This document shows positions 18,891-27,231 of a stretch of DNA of 64,000 nt, one piece after another; within the stretch, counting starts at the first letter, position 1, and every line of letters starts with the position of its first letter. The notes under the pieces are model-generated. The model worked only from the letters and a program-made list of their open reading frames with translations. It did not search any database and was not told the origin of the DNA. The stretch lies in contig NC_019738.1 in NCBI RefSeq assembly GCF_000317515.1, forward strand, positions 5,978,001 to 6,042,000, read 5' to 3'. A program made the position numbers and the translations under genes. Source of the DNA: Allocoleopsis franciscana PCC 7113. GTDB taxonomy: Bacteria > Cyanobacteriota > Cyanobacteriia > Cyanobacteriales > Coleofasciculaceae.

Positions 18891-20285
18891 TTAACTTCCC
18901 AAACCGCATCTGCCATTGGGAAGTACTGTTGTCCAATTCTTCTTGACTAGGGCTAGTTGTGCTTCAGTAATGATGGCATTTGAGAGGTTAGCGCCACACA
19001 GATTGGCTCCTTTGATATTAGCATTTGATAAATTAGCCTCACACAGATTGGCTCCTTTGAGATTAGCTTTGGAGAGATAGGCAAAGCGGAGATCTGCACC
19101 TTGCAAGTCAGCTCCTGACAAATCGGCATTACTAAAGGAGGTCCCACCTAAATTGGCATTTCGTAAATTCGCTTGATTTAGGTTAGCCTGTCCAAAATAA
19201 GCATCTGATAAATCGGCTCCCTGAAAATTGGTTTTTGCCAACTTAGCGCTATAAAAAAGCCCTCCAGATAAGTTGGCTTCCTGCAAATTCAATCCACTTA
19301 TATTCCGAAAGGCAAAATTTCTCTCTCCGTTTTTATACGCTTCTAAAAGTAAATGACTCTTGGCGTCTAACGAGTCAATAGCGTTTAGAACTTCCTGAGC
19401 CGATTGATAGCGATAACGGACAGAAGGTTCTAACATTTTATTCAAAACTTCAGTAAACTGGTCACTGATTTGAACGTAGGGTTGCCAAACCATTTGACAG
19501 GTTGTCGGCTCATAAGGAAAGTGGGTTGGTAGTTTACCCGTCAATAAATAAATGCAAGTAACGCCTAGTGCATAAATATCGCTAGCAAAAACCGGTCGCA
19601 TGGCTATTTGCTCTGGAGGAGCAAAGCCTTGAGTGCCGATGGAAGTATCTGTCCAAGTGGTTTGCTCTGAACTATTCTCAGGATCATCTTGGCAATTTTT
19701 AACCGCACCAAAGTCAATCAAAACCAGTTGTTTATCTTGCTGGCGACGAACAATGTTGCTGGGTTTAATATCCCGGTGAATCAACTTTTGGCTATGGATA
19801 AATTCCAGTACTGGCAGAAATTCAATCAAAAATTGCTTCACCTCAGCTTCACCTAGGGTTCCAGACTGTCGGATTTCTTGCCGTAGGGTTAAGCCGTTGA
19901 TATACTGCTCCACAAAGTAAGGGGGGTGAGCCTCTTCACAGTATTCCAGTAGCTGTGGCACTTGGGGATGATTGCCAATTTGTTTTAGGGTTTCAGCCTC
20001 TCGCTTAAACAGCACCTGTGCCATTTCTATAATGTGCAATTCCGATGTTGTCGGATGCAGTTGCTTGATCACACAATGGGGATGATTCGGTAAAGACTCA
20101 TCTTGAGCTAAAAACGTGACACCAAATCTGCCCCGCCCCATCATTTTGATGATACGATAGCGCTCTTTAAAGGCTTTGCGCTCGACGCAATCGCGCAGGA
20201 ACAGTTCGGAGCGACAATCTTGACAGATATCAATGTGCATGAGATTTTTAGGATGAGAACAGTCCGGATTTAGGCAGTAGCTCAA
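18891..20285 (-). CDS. serine/threonine protein kinase with zinc-ribbon-like N terminus and pentapeptide repeats
   Basis: The 464-residue eukaryotic-type kinase opens with four cysteines (C4, C9, C21, C24), followed by the kinase domain: glycine loop MGRGRFGVTFLA (49-60), Lys74 in CVIKQLHP, catalytic loop HRDIKPSN (170-177), DFG at 191-193 and APPEQ. Residues from about 330 form A(D/N)LxG-type pentapeptide repeats (NLSGAN, ADLSDAYF, ADLQGADL). The order Cys-motif, kinase, pentapeptide matches Synechocystis SpkB, which is implicated in oxidative-stress and motility signalling. The equivalence is an inference from architecture. The gene is convergent with recQ. Confidence 0.92.
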   Translation of the reverse strand: MSYCLNPDCSHPKNLMHIDICQDCRSELFLRDCVERKAFKERYRIIKMMGRGRFGVTFLAQDESLPNHPHCVIKQLHPTTSELHIIEMAQVLFKREAETLKQIGNHPQVPQLLEYCEEAHPPYFVEQYINGLTLRQEIRQSGTLGEAEVKQFLIEFLPVLEFIHSQKLIHRDIKPSNIVRRQQDKQLVLIDFGAVKNCQDDPENSSEQTTWTDTSIGTQGFAPPEQIAMRPVFASDIYALGVTCIYLLTGKLPTHFPYEPTTCQMVWQPYVQISDQFTEVLNKMLEPSVRYRYQSAQEVLNAIDSLDAKSHLLLEAYKNGERNFAFRNISGLNLQEANLSGGLFYSAKLAKTNFQGADLSDAYFGQANLNQANLRNANLGGTSFSNADLSGADLQGADLRFAYLSKANLKGANLCEANLSNANIKGANLCGANLSNAIITEAQLALVKKNWTTVLPNGRCGLGS

Positions 20286-20796
20286 TGAGCGTTACTGATT
20301 CAACGTCTCCCCCGCTGCGACTAAAGCTTGTGCTTTCAGCACCCGGCTTAACGCGATCGCTGTCATTACTAAATGCACCACCGAAGTTCTTCTCTTTCTA
20401 GCCAGTCTTTGCCAGAAATTTGTTGTGAAACGAGAAGAGCTTTTTTTCACCCGCTACTCAGGTGTCAATGACTCAATATATTATCGATAGCAACCCAATC
20501 TTTGTAAAGCTTCCATAAAGATAGCTTCATTTTATATGAAGCCTTGATGAAGTTAGTCTCTCGACGTTTTTGAGTGAGTTGGAACTGGCGCATTGCCACA
20601 AGTTCAAGGTTGATGATTGGCTAACGCTGGCTAGAATTTATCCAAACATTGCATCATCTTCCTTTGTGTACATTATCGTAGCCTAAGAGTTTCCCTCCTT
20701 CTGTCCAAAGGAGGGAATTGATCAATAGGCTCACCTTGAGTTGCCTTGCCGCCTCTAATGTTTGTGAGAAGCAAGAACAACTGAATCGGGATGTCC
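20286..20796. other. intergenic region with a strong 10-bp hairpin
   Basis: About 510 bp lie between the kinase start and the end of the petN unit. TTCCCTCCTT at 20691-20700 pairs perfectly with AAGGAGGGAA at 20708-20717 around a 7-base loop. No T-tract follows on either strand. It lies about 80 bp past the 3' end of the petN unit and could be an mRNA 3' end-stabilising or processing hairpin. No gene was seen in the rest. Confidence 0.55.
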
Positions 20797-20931
20797 TTAC
20801 AGTTTTTTATCCCGATCGCGACGACGGCGATCGCGCCACTCAGCCGCCGTTAAGTACACGACACCCACACTGACTAAGGCCAATAGTCCTAGGGTCGCAA
20901 AAAATAGAACCGTTACAAAAGGACTTTCCAC
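20797..20931 (-). CDS. small membrane protein downstream of petN, 44 residues
   Basis: A GTG at 20931, six bases after the petN stop, opens a 44-codon frame ending TAA at 20797-20799. The product has one transmembrane helix (VTVLFFATLGLLALVSVGVV, residues ~6-25), then YLTAAEW and a strongly basic, charged tail rich in Arg and Asp. The tight spacing to petN and the clean membrane-helix-plus-charged-tail design argue for a real gene. I recall similar small proteins in cyanobacteria but cannot name it. It may be a thylakoid protein accessory to the cytochrome b6f complex, which is inference from position only. Confidence 0.72.
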   Translation of the reverse strand: MESPFVTVLFFATLGLLALVSVGVVYLTAAEWRDRRRRDRDKKL

Positions 20932-20937
20932 AATGCT

Positions 20938-21027
20938 CTAAAAACCGTTGCGACCCCAAACAACCATTGCAATTGACCAAGTGAACAGCACCAGTACGGA
21001 AACCCAACCCAATGACAAAATATCCAT
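20938..21027 (-). CDS. petN: cytochrome b6f complex subunit VIII (PetN)
   Basis: The 29-residue product starts [13 protein letters not shown] and ends [13 protein letters not shown]. This is the near-invariant PetN sequence of cyanobacteria and plastids, a single transmembrane helix at the periphery of the cytochrome b6f dimer that is needed for its assembly. ATG is at 21027 and TAG at 20938-20940. Gene callers with a length cutoff miss it. It is the first gene of a two-gene unit and is divergent from the membrane protein gene at 21107. Confidence 0.96.
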   Translation of the reverse strand: MDILSLGWVSVLVLFTWSIAMVVWGRNGF

Positions 21028-21106
21028 AGCGATATATAAAACTACACAATGATTCTAAGGCTTATGATAATTCAATTTGAGCCATCTTTAACTTCAGATA
21101 AAAATT

Positions 21107-21571
21107 GTGAACAAGTCTTCTAATCTAATGATTGAGCGCATCGAATCTCTGAAAGCTGGTACTCTCGCCGCTTTGTCATTTACCATGGCTTACAGCTTCA
21201 CTGTGGTGGGCAATCGTTGGGTGCTAGCCCGGTTTTTTGAGACACTTACTTCCTTCCCCATGACGACGACACTCGAACTGGGGGTCAAAATCGCCGTGGC
21301 TGGGTTCAGTGGCTTTTTGTTTGGCGTCACCTACCGTTATGTGATTCGAGAGGATCAAAATCCTCACCTCAAGGATGGGGCTGTCTTAGCCTTTGGGTTA
21401 GTGCGGGCATTAGCGCCTGTAGAGGGGCAGCCAAATCTGGCTGACGCGATCAGCTTATTGGGTGTCCTAGGAGTGGAGAGTCTTTTATGTTTTGGTTTTG
21501 CCCGTCTCATTCTGGATTGGGCACTCCAGCGCCACTGGATTAAACCCTTTAAGTCAACGTCTGTCCTTTAA
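21107..21571 (+). CDS. conserved hypothetical membrane protein
   Basis: The 154-residue protein has three to four hydrophobic helices (LAALSFTMAYSFTVV, LGVKIAVAGFSGFLFGVTYRYVI, LLGVLGVESLLCFGFARLILD) with a polar connecting loop REDQNPHLKDG. The helix-loop pattern GFLFGVTYRYVIR...AFGLVRALAPVE is familiar from cyanobacterial hypothetical proteins but has no assigned function. The start is GTG at 21107; an ATG at 21128 is an alternative. It is divergent from petN with only 79 bp between the starts, so the two may share regulatory DNA. Confidence 0.8.
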   Translation: MNKSSNLMIERIESLKAGTLAALSFTMAYSFTVVGNRWVLARFFETLTSFPMTTTLELGVKIAVAGFSGFLFGVTYRYVIREDQNPHLKDGAVLAFGLVRALAPVEGQPNLADAISLLGVLGVESLLCFGFARLILDWALQRHWIKPFKSTSVL

Positions 21572-21627
21572 TGTTTGGCTGACCCTATCTTTAGTTTCGG
21601 TTAACGACTAAAAGTCCTCCATCAGGA

Positions 21628-21723
21628 TTAGGAATAGTTGTTGAACAGAAGCGCATTAAATAGAGCAGCAATGCACAAACCAGTGAGTATGAGCACAAGT
21701 ATGTTTATCATAGATAGTCCCAT
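21628..21723 (-). CDS. candidate 31-residue single-helix membrane peptide
   Basis: ATG at 21723 and TAA at 21628-21630 frame a peptide that is almost entirely one hydrophobic helix (MINILVLILTGLCIAALFNA) ending in LLFNNYS. TAGGGA lies about ten bases before the ATG and could serve as a ribosome-binding site. The size and design are those of small thylakoid or cytochrome-complex subunits, but I do not recognise it as any known Psb, Psa, Pet or Ndh subunit. A chance hydrophobic frame cannot be excluded. Confidence 0.4.
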   Translation of the reverse strand: MGLSMINILVLILTGLCIAALFNALLFNNYS

Positions 21724-21875
21724 TTTTGTGTCCCTAACAAAATAATAGCTTAATAATGTCTTTAGGGTTGAAAGCCACTTATTGGGTTAATCAAGGATGG
21801 TCATAAGGTTCACTCGTAATTTCGAGCGTCTTAACAGCCGTCAGACCTAAACAGTGGCTGATTTTTATTTTTGGT

Positions 21876-21910
21876 GGAAAAAAAGTTCCCCACTAAAAAA
21901 AGGGAGTGGG
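21876..21910 (-). terminator. possible minus-strand terminator after the SDR gene
   Basis: Read on the minus strand, CCCACT and AGTGGG form a 6-bp stem with a 10-base loop, followed by GAAC and then a run of T. It lies about 110 bp beyond the SDR stop. The offset T-tract makes it a moderate candidate. Confidence 0.5.
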
Positions 21911-22020
21911 CTTCACTTAGGGAGGTGAACCCCTTCAGGAAACCGAGTCAGTGATGGAAGTAAAAGTATTCTGCGTTTGGTAGGATGAGCCGCCTAACAC
22001 ACCCTACCTCTTAATCCTAT

Positions 22021-22698
22021 TTAATTGAGCGTTAGTACCTCAAACTCCGGATTGCCATACATCTGTGTCCGATCAATCGCTGAAAGAATTTTATGATTGG
22101 CAGCATCAGCATCCAAACATTGGCACACCAACTGTGCGACATCTGCACGGTGAATGGTTCCAGCGACTTTGTAGTCTTCCGTTAGCACGCCATTTCCGGT
22201 TGCGGGTTCTGACTTTAATCCACCCGGTCGAATCACAGTGTAAATGAGTCCACTGGCAATTAAATATTTCTCTGCCTGCTCTTTTTCGAGCAAAACAGGT
22301 TTCAACGTTTCCAGCGCTTGCGGCGGTATGGCAACAACACTTTCCCCACTGCCAATAGAAGAAACCAGGATGAACTTTTGCACCCCCGCCTTCAGAGCTG
22401 CATCAATTAAATTTTTATTCCCCAGATAGTCCGCTCGTTCACCATCTTTGGGTAAGCCCCCAATCGTACTGATCACAGCAGAGATGGGTTCATCTCCTTG
22501 GATTGCCTGTTCCATCGCTGCTGCATCTAGGGCATCTCCCATGACCACTTTGATTCCCATCGCCTCTAGCTCCGAGCGAGAATCAGGCGATCGCAGCAAT
22601 GCTTTGACTTTCTTACCTTGTTCGGTCAGATATTTAGCAATTTCTCGACCAACGCCCCGACTGGCACCAGCCAGAAAAATGTAAGACTCACCTGTCAT
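22021..22698 (-). CDS. atypical short-chain dehydrogenase (NAD(P)H-binding)
   Basis: The 225-residue protein starts with a Rossmann motif LAGASRGVGREIAKYL (about 9-24), followed by KVKALLRSPDS, VVMGDALDAAAME, VISTIGG and FILVSSIGSGE. It is an atypical SDR of the NAD(P)-binding/NmrA-like group: the Tyr-x-x-x-Lys catalytic pair is not in the classical place, although EQAEKYLIASGLIYTVIRPGGL is conserved as in plant Tic62-like proteins. Likely a redox-sensing or small oxidoreductase role. Substrate is unknown. Confidence 0.85.
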   Translation of the reverse strand: MTGESYIFLAGASRGVGREIAKYLTEQGKKVKALLRSPDSRSELEAMGIKVVMGDALDAAAMEQAIQGDEPISAVISTIGGLPKDGERADYLGNKNLIDAALKAGVQKFILVSSIGSGESVVAIPPQALETLKPVLLEKEQAEKYLIASGLIYTVIRPGGLKSEPATGNGVLTEDYKVAGTIHRADVAQLVCQCLDADAANHKILSAIDRTQMYGNPEFEVLTLN

Positions 22699-22913
22699 GC
22701 TCAGTTCCTTATTTATTGGACTAAACCCTATTTTATCGAGTTTACCGAACCAAAAATATTGCAGTTTTCCGTACTTCTCTGGAAATTAAAATCGGTTCGG
22801 AAATCATGATTAAATGAGTCGTTAAAACCGAATTTATGTGCTGTGCTTTATCAATAAAATGAAAATCAAAGGCAAGAAAAACAAATCTGCAACGTGGAAT
22901 CGAGGTAACAGTT

Positions 22914-23366
22914 ATGGCATTAGTTCGTTGGAATCCCTGGAGAGAGCTTAACACCCTGCAAAGCCAAATCGATCGCTTATTTGATGACACCCTAACCCCC
23001 GCTCCCAGTTGGGAAAGAGGCTTATTGAGAGTTCCTCCGGCTGAGATAAAAGAAACAGAAGAGGCGATCCATCTGAAGCTAGAAGTTCCAGGACTAGACG
23101 CAAAAGACCTGGATGTACAAGTTACAGAAAATGCCGTTTCTATCAGCGGTGAGCGTAAGTCAGAAACAAAAACTGAAGAAAGCGGGAAAACCCACAGCGA
23201 ATTCCATTACGGCAAATTCCAGCGTGTGATTCCCTTACCGGCTCGGATTCAAAATACCAACGTCACAGCAGAATACAAAGACGGAATTCTGAATCTGACA
23301 CTCCCCAAAACAGACCAAGAGAAGAATAAAGTTGTCAAAGTAAATCTAGAGCAATCCGTTGCCTAA
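22914..23366 (+). CDS. hspA: Hsp20/alpha-crystallin small heat-shock protein
   Basis: The 150-residue chaperone begins MALVRWNPWRELNTLQSQ, the standard N-terminal segment of class A bacterial sHSPs. The alpha-crystallin domain spans about 40-140: VPPAEIKETEEAIHLKLEVPG, ENAVSISGERKSE and the closing AEYKDGILNLTLPK (the A..xxGxLxLxxPK signature). It holds unfolding proteins in an oligomer and protects thylakoids under heat and light stress in cyanobacteria. It is monocistronic with its own terminator. I do not find a CIRCE element in the 215 bp upstream. Confidence 0.95.
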   Translation: MALVRWNPWRELNTLQSQIDRLFDDTLTPAPSWERGLLRVPPAEIKETEEAIHLKLEVPGLDAKDLDVQVTENAVSISGERKSETKTEESGKTHSEFHYGKFQRVIPLPARIQNTNVTAEYKDGILNLTLPKTDQEKNKVVKVNLEQSVA

Positions 23367-23426
23367 ATTACTGAAATTAATTCGCTGTAACTCATTCTTC
23401 TAGGGAGTAAAAATAATCCCACCTTT

Positions 23427-23459
23427 AAATCCGATTGCTCTGATGCAACCGGATTTTTT
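23427..23459 (+). terminator. rho-independent terminator after hspA
   Basis: AAATCCG and CGGATTT pair around an inner TTGC/GCAA stem with one mismatch, followed by a six-base T run. The hairpin lies 60 bp past the hspA stop. Confidence 0.85.
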
Positions 23460-23628
23460 ATGAGCAACTTCAACTCCTATTATTTCCGTTGGCATCGGAA
23501 TCAACTAAAATTGGGGTACAAAAACTCCGCGCACCTCTGCGTAACCCTTTGCGTCCTCTGCGTTAAAAAACATACCATTGCGATGCCAACGGATTCCCTA
23601 TCACTTGATTGATGAAAAAAAGCTTCAA

Positions 23629-26600
23629 TCAAAGATTGAGACAAAGCTGAACATACTCAACTTGTTCACCTAAATCCGCAGCCCCTGCTGTATCATCCAC
23701 CCATTTTGAATTCGGATAAAGCCGCTGATCAGAAATATCTAAAAGCTGAGAGCCAAACGCTAACCATTGTTGAAATACCTCAAAGCGACCATCTTCAGGA
23801 TGAACCACTTGATACACTCGTACCCGATTTAACCGCTTGCTCTCACGACCGATACACCGGATACCATAGCCGATTTTATCCAAAAGGCGTCTAATAATAA
23901 TGATCGGAGTCGCATTTTGTGCCAGTCCAATTCCCAAAGTCGTCTTGATCGCAGCACGGTTAGAAAGGGCCAATTTCGCCATTGCCTTCAAGTCTTCATC
24001 CGTACTTCTTAACTCTCGTCCCTGATCTTCCAGCAACACCGGAACCCCTAAAAGTTCCATGGTGCCAATCGTGGCTCCCAATTGGGAACGGTTGAAATCT
24101 GGCAGGAAGATACTACCACCCCCCAACTCAATTAGGCGACGCGCAAAAGCGGCATCCCGTTGAGCCAAATAGTCCCGCCCCAAGGTGAGAAAGTAATGAA
24201 GTAACAGCTTAAAGTACCAGCCCTCGTCATCCTTGGCGACCAATGGAGGCGTAACCGGTATACCATAGCGCAACTTTAACTCATGCTTGCGAAGTGCCCG
24301 TCGTTGGAATGGAGTTTTGACCAACTGTTTTTGTAGCGATTGATACTGACGTACACTGAGATCTGGGGCGTAGGCGATCGCTTCACACTCTGCCTGATAA
24401 TTTTGGTTTCTTACCGCCGCGATCGCCATTGTCAGCGAATTCGTTTCACTTTCAGCCTCATCCCCATCCAATTTTAGATTTTGGATGTTGGATGTTGGAT
24501 TTTTCGCTAACCGCTCAGCCCCTACCTTTCCTAAGCCACAATCTTTCAAGGGAGCTTCAACGATATGATGACCTTCCGCTAGCAGTGCTGCCAGCACAGA
24601 TTCTCGGTACTTGTGCATCGAGGCATTATGCCGAACCGCCATCTTAGCCCAACACAACAGAGATTCTGCCTGAAACCCCATCTCCAAATCATCCAAGGCA
24701 TCAAAGTCCGATTGCTGTAATAACTTAATATTGAGCTGCGTCAGACTTTGCCCCGATGTGAGCAACCCAGGAATTGAAGTCGAACCATTGCCAACCCGAT
24801 TAAAACCATAAGCTGCCACCCACAGACATCGAGGCACATTTTCACGCACTCGTCCTAGCGCCTGACGCACTGAGTTCTCACTTTGAATTCCTTGAGCGAT
24901 ACCCCAAACCGAGGTGAAATGCCCTCGCAGATCAATACTCACTCCCGTTTCAATCGCCGGACTCGCTAAGACAATGTCATAATTCGGCAAAACCTGATTT
25001 AGGTTGCTCATGCATCCATAAGCCGGATGAGATGGCTCGGCTAGGGATTCCGCATCAATCCGCAGTATCTTGGCTGTGGGGAATCGCTGTTGCAGGTAAG
25101 CTTCCAACGTGCAAGTCCCCCACTGACTCCCCCGTTTCTGAGCCGAGAGACAGACAAAGGGTTTTCCCCCGTCTTGAATGTGCCGTTCCAAGTCTTGCAC
25201 CAATCGTTCTGGCTTATTTTCTGTGTAGTGATGAACCTGCCAGGATTCACTCGCTCCGGGTTTCCAATCATTCTGAACAATCAAGGGTTGGAGAGGAACG
25301 CCTGATAGAGAAATCAGGTAATCCATCGAGATGTCACTCAAGTCAGCATCGGCGACAAAAACCTGTCCTTCGCCCCCCAATACATTCTGCATCAAGGTTT
25401 TCAGCGATTTGAGGATAGCCACCCGATTGTTACTACAGGTACTAGAGTCCAACCCATGCCACAAAACTTGCTCGACTTCATCAATAATCACCACCCCATC
25501 CGACCAGTTGAGAGCCTCAAATTGAGCTTGAGAGGTGGGATGCAGGGAGTCAATGCAAAGACCGTACCCTAATGCTGTACCGGAGTCTGAGCAACGCACC
25601 TCAGTAATATAGTTGAGTCCGAAACGTTGGCATAGAGACTCCACCAGGCGCACTCGATGACCAATCACCAAAACCCACTGCTTGCGCTCTAGGGCTTCTT
25701 TGACAATACCTTCTAAAAACTGGGTCTTACCCGTGCCTTTGGGAGATTTGATGCCAATCAGTTTGGCGTCCTTCGGTATAGAAAGTTCTCCCAGATAGCG
25801 TTGATTGAGCTGTACATCAGCCAGATAAGTCAGGCGAGACAAAGATTGCGCTTTCCAAGTATCGAGCGGTACTGCCCTCTCGTAAGCTTCGTCTAATGCC
25901 GCTTGACCGTTTTCCGCAATGAGGTCATCAATTCCTTTCCCTTGTTCTGGATTCCAAGTGATAATCTTGACAGAACATTTTTTTTGTGTTAATAGATAGC
26001 CCAATTGTCGGATGGCGGCGTTGACGGCCTTGATGGCAGTGGGTTTTGTGTCTTGGTCGAAGGCAATATAAATGGTTCTCCCTGGGGTTGCCAGTTTGAG
26101 TAACTGGGGGATGAGACGAGACTTGCCGATGCGATTCCCCTCATTGTCTCGTGGCACGCGATAGCCACCGAATACTCCTGGTAATGCGACCGCAGCATAA
26201 CCCCCTGTGAGTAATGACCCGGCCTTTTTGGCTCCCTCGGTAATGCACAAGGGAATTTCCGGGTGTTCGATCAGCCACTGCCAAAAGCCAAAATCCGGTT
26301 GATTGGCGTCGATTGCTGCGGGTAGCACGGGGATTTGGTAGCGATCAGCAATGCGCTGCCATAGGTGAAGCGGAACGCGCAGCGCAAACAATCCTGTGGG
26401 TGCTAGGGGAGGATGTTCATACTTAATTAACTTTCCAGCATTCACACTACGACGAGGCACACTAGGTTTAAAACAGCCCCAGAGGTCGTCTTCACCCGTG
26501 AGTAGGTCAATCCCGGAACACCACCAACCTCCCTGTTCTGTGTGTTCATAACGCTTGAGGATGTGGTGGCTCACTCGACCATCATTCCGTCTTTGTAGTG

Positions 26601-26736
26601 CATCGGCGTAAAGTAAATAGTCGGATGGGCAAGAGCCGTTTAAAGGTATAACGTTAAGGCGGGTTAGCTGGTCATCGACAGCAGCGGCGTCCCACTCTTG
26701 GAGATAATTCACAGTGTTGGCGATCGTGTTGGTCAT
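23629..26736 (-). CDS. plasmid-type replication protein, CyRepA1 family (DUF3854 primase-like plus helicase)
   Basis: The 1035-residue protein combines a DUF3854/Toprim-like N-terminal half with a helicase-like half. The Toprim acidic residues are visible: E167 in CITEGAKKAG, and D227/D229 in YIAFDQDTKP. The Walker A loop is SPKGTGKT (331-338), a DExx-type Walker B is in VVIIDEVEQV, and an arginine-finger-like QALGRVREN follows. This order matches the cyanobacterial plasmid replication protein family named CyRepA1, known from the Synechocystis plasmid pSYSA. The family acts at a plasmid origin. Here the gene sits among core chromosomal genes, with no partition or resolvase genes beside it. 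A short tandem repeat has entered the frame at 24465-24502 (residues ~745-758). Confidence 0.85.
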   Translation of the reverse strand: MTNTIANTVNYLQEWDAAAVDDQLTRLNVIPLNGSCPSDYLLYADALQRRNDGRVSHHILKRYEHTEQGGWWCSGIDLLTGEDDLWGCFKPSVPRRSVNAGKLIKYEHPPLAPTGLFALRVPLHLWQRIADRYQIPVLPAAIDANQPDFGFWQWLIEHPEIPLCITEGAKKAGSLLTGGYAAVALPGVFGGYRVPRDNEGNRIGKSRLIPQLLKLATPGRTIYIAFDQDTKPTAIKAVNAAIRQLGYLLTQKKCSVKIITWNPEQGKGIDDLIAENGQAALDEAYERAVPLDTWKAQSLSRLTYLADVQLNQRYLGELSIPKDAKLIGIKSPKGTGKTQFLEGIVKEALERKQWVLVIGHRVRLVESLCQRFGLNYITEVRCSDSGTALGYGLCIDSLHPTSQAQFEALNWSDGVVIIDEVEQVLWHGLDSSTCSNNRVAILKSLKTLMQNVLGGEGQVFVADADLSDISMDYLISLSGVPLQPLIVQNDWKPGASESWQVHHYTENKPERLVQDLERHIQDGGKPFVCLSAQKRGSQWGTCTLEAYLQQRFPTAKILRIDAESLAEPSHPAYGCMSNLNQVLPNYDIVLASPAIETGVSIDLRGHFTSVWGIAQGIQSENSVRQALGRVRENVPRCLWVAAYGFNRVGNGSTSIPGLLTSGQSLTQLNIKLLQQSDFDALDDLEMGFQAESLLCWAKMAVRHNASMHKYRESVLAALLAEGHHIVEAPLKDCGLGKVGAERLAKNPTSNIQNLKLDGDEAESETNSLTMAIAAVRNQNYQAECEAIAYAPDLSVRQYQSLQKQLVKTPFQRRALRKHELKLRYGIPVTPPLVAKDDEGWYFKLLLHYFLTLGRDYLAQRDAAFARRLIELGGGSIFLPDFNRSQLGATIGTMELLGVPVLLEDQGRELRSTDEDLKAMAKLALSNRAAIKTTLGIGLAQNATPIIIIRRLLDKIGYGIRCIGRESKRLNRVRVYQVVHPEDGRFEVFQQWLAFGSQLLDISDQRLYPNSKWVDDTAGAADLGEQVEYVQLCLNL
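24465..24502. repeat. short tandem repeat inside the CyRepA1-like gene
   Basis: The tract carries tandem TTGGATG units and an ATTTTAGATTTTGGATG core. The repeat type is a common intergenic element of cyanobacteria. Here it is in frame and encodes NPTSNIQNLKLDGDE, a polar loop that adds no stop. Confidence 0.7.
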
Positions 26737-26975
26737 TGAGGCTCAAGCCTAAATACACTACATCTAGTGGGTAAGCTAAAGCTTTTAGAAAAGGAACACC
26801 AATTATAGAGCGTGTTGAGCAACACCTGGAAGGATGGTCGATCTCATACGCCCAGATTCACCATTAGGCTGGTGAATTCTCTTAATCTTGCTTTTTGAGG
26901 TAAGACGTGATAGTTTTCGTGTAATTAATACGGTATTCCGACTGAATTATCGTAGATTAAATCCAGGGAACTCCC

Positions 26976-27182
26976 ATGAGCAAGGTAGATTTGGGCACAC
27001 TAGCCTGTCGGCACTGTCGGCATTACCGAATAGAAGGACGGCGGGGCGGATACTGTCAGCTTTTTTGTGGCAGAGTCCGGGGCTTTTGGTCAGCTTGCTC
27101 TCTCGTCGTTCCACCCTTCGCACCTTCTTGGGAAGCACTGGAAAACAGCACAAGGACACAGCCACAACTTTTACAGAAGTAA
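26976..27182 (+). CDS. small Cys-rich protein conserved in cyanobacteria, 68 residues
   Basis: The start is ATG at 26976. The product reads [20 protein letters not shown], then [10 protein letters not shown], then [10 protein letters not shown], and ends with a proline-rich [11 protein letters not shown]. The order CxxCxxY..EGRRGG.C...VxGxWxACxL is one I recognise from small unannotated cyanobacterial proteins, so coding is likely. Five cysteines could bind zinc or an Fe-S cluster. It ends 49 bp before cysE on the same strand, which may reflect co-transcription with cysteine synthesis. Function is unknown. Longer frames overlap this one in other phases and I treat those as shadows. Confidence 0.78.
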   Translation: MSKVDLGTLACRHCRHYRIEGRRGGYCQLFCGRVRGFWSACSLVVPPFAPSWEALENSTRTQPQLLQK

Positions 27183-27231
27183 CTTTTTCTTTTTAATTCA
27201 CTTCAAACAATCACCCTTACCTCAACGGAGT

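Larger units (their letters stand above)
21572..22020. other. intergenic region holding a possible micro-ORF and a minus-strand hairpin
   Basis: This 450-bp gap contains the 31-codon candidate at 21628-21723 and a minus-strand hairpin at 21876-21910, both listed separately. The rest shows nothing recognisable. Confidence 0.5.

Noticed and set aside
20840-21049. 69-codon minus-strand frame across petN
   Set aside because: It is the wrong frame over petN and its partner, which match a known family and a clean membrane design.
26888-27196. 102-codon plus-strand frame overlapping the Cys-rich gene
   Set aside because: It shares DNA with the better-supported 68-codon Cys-rich frame and lacks any motif.
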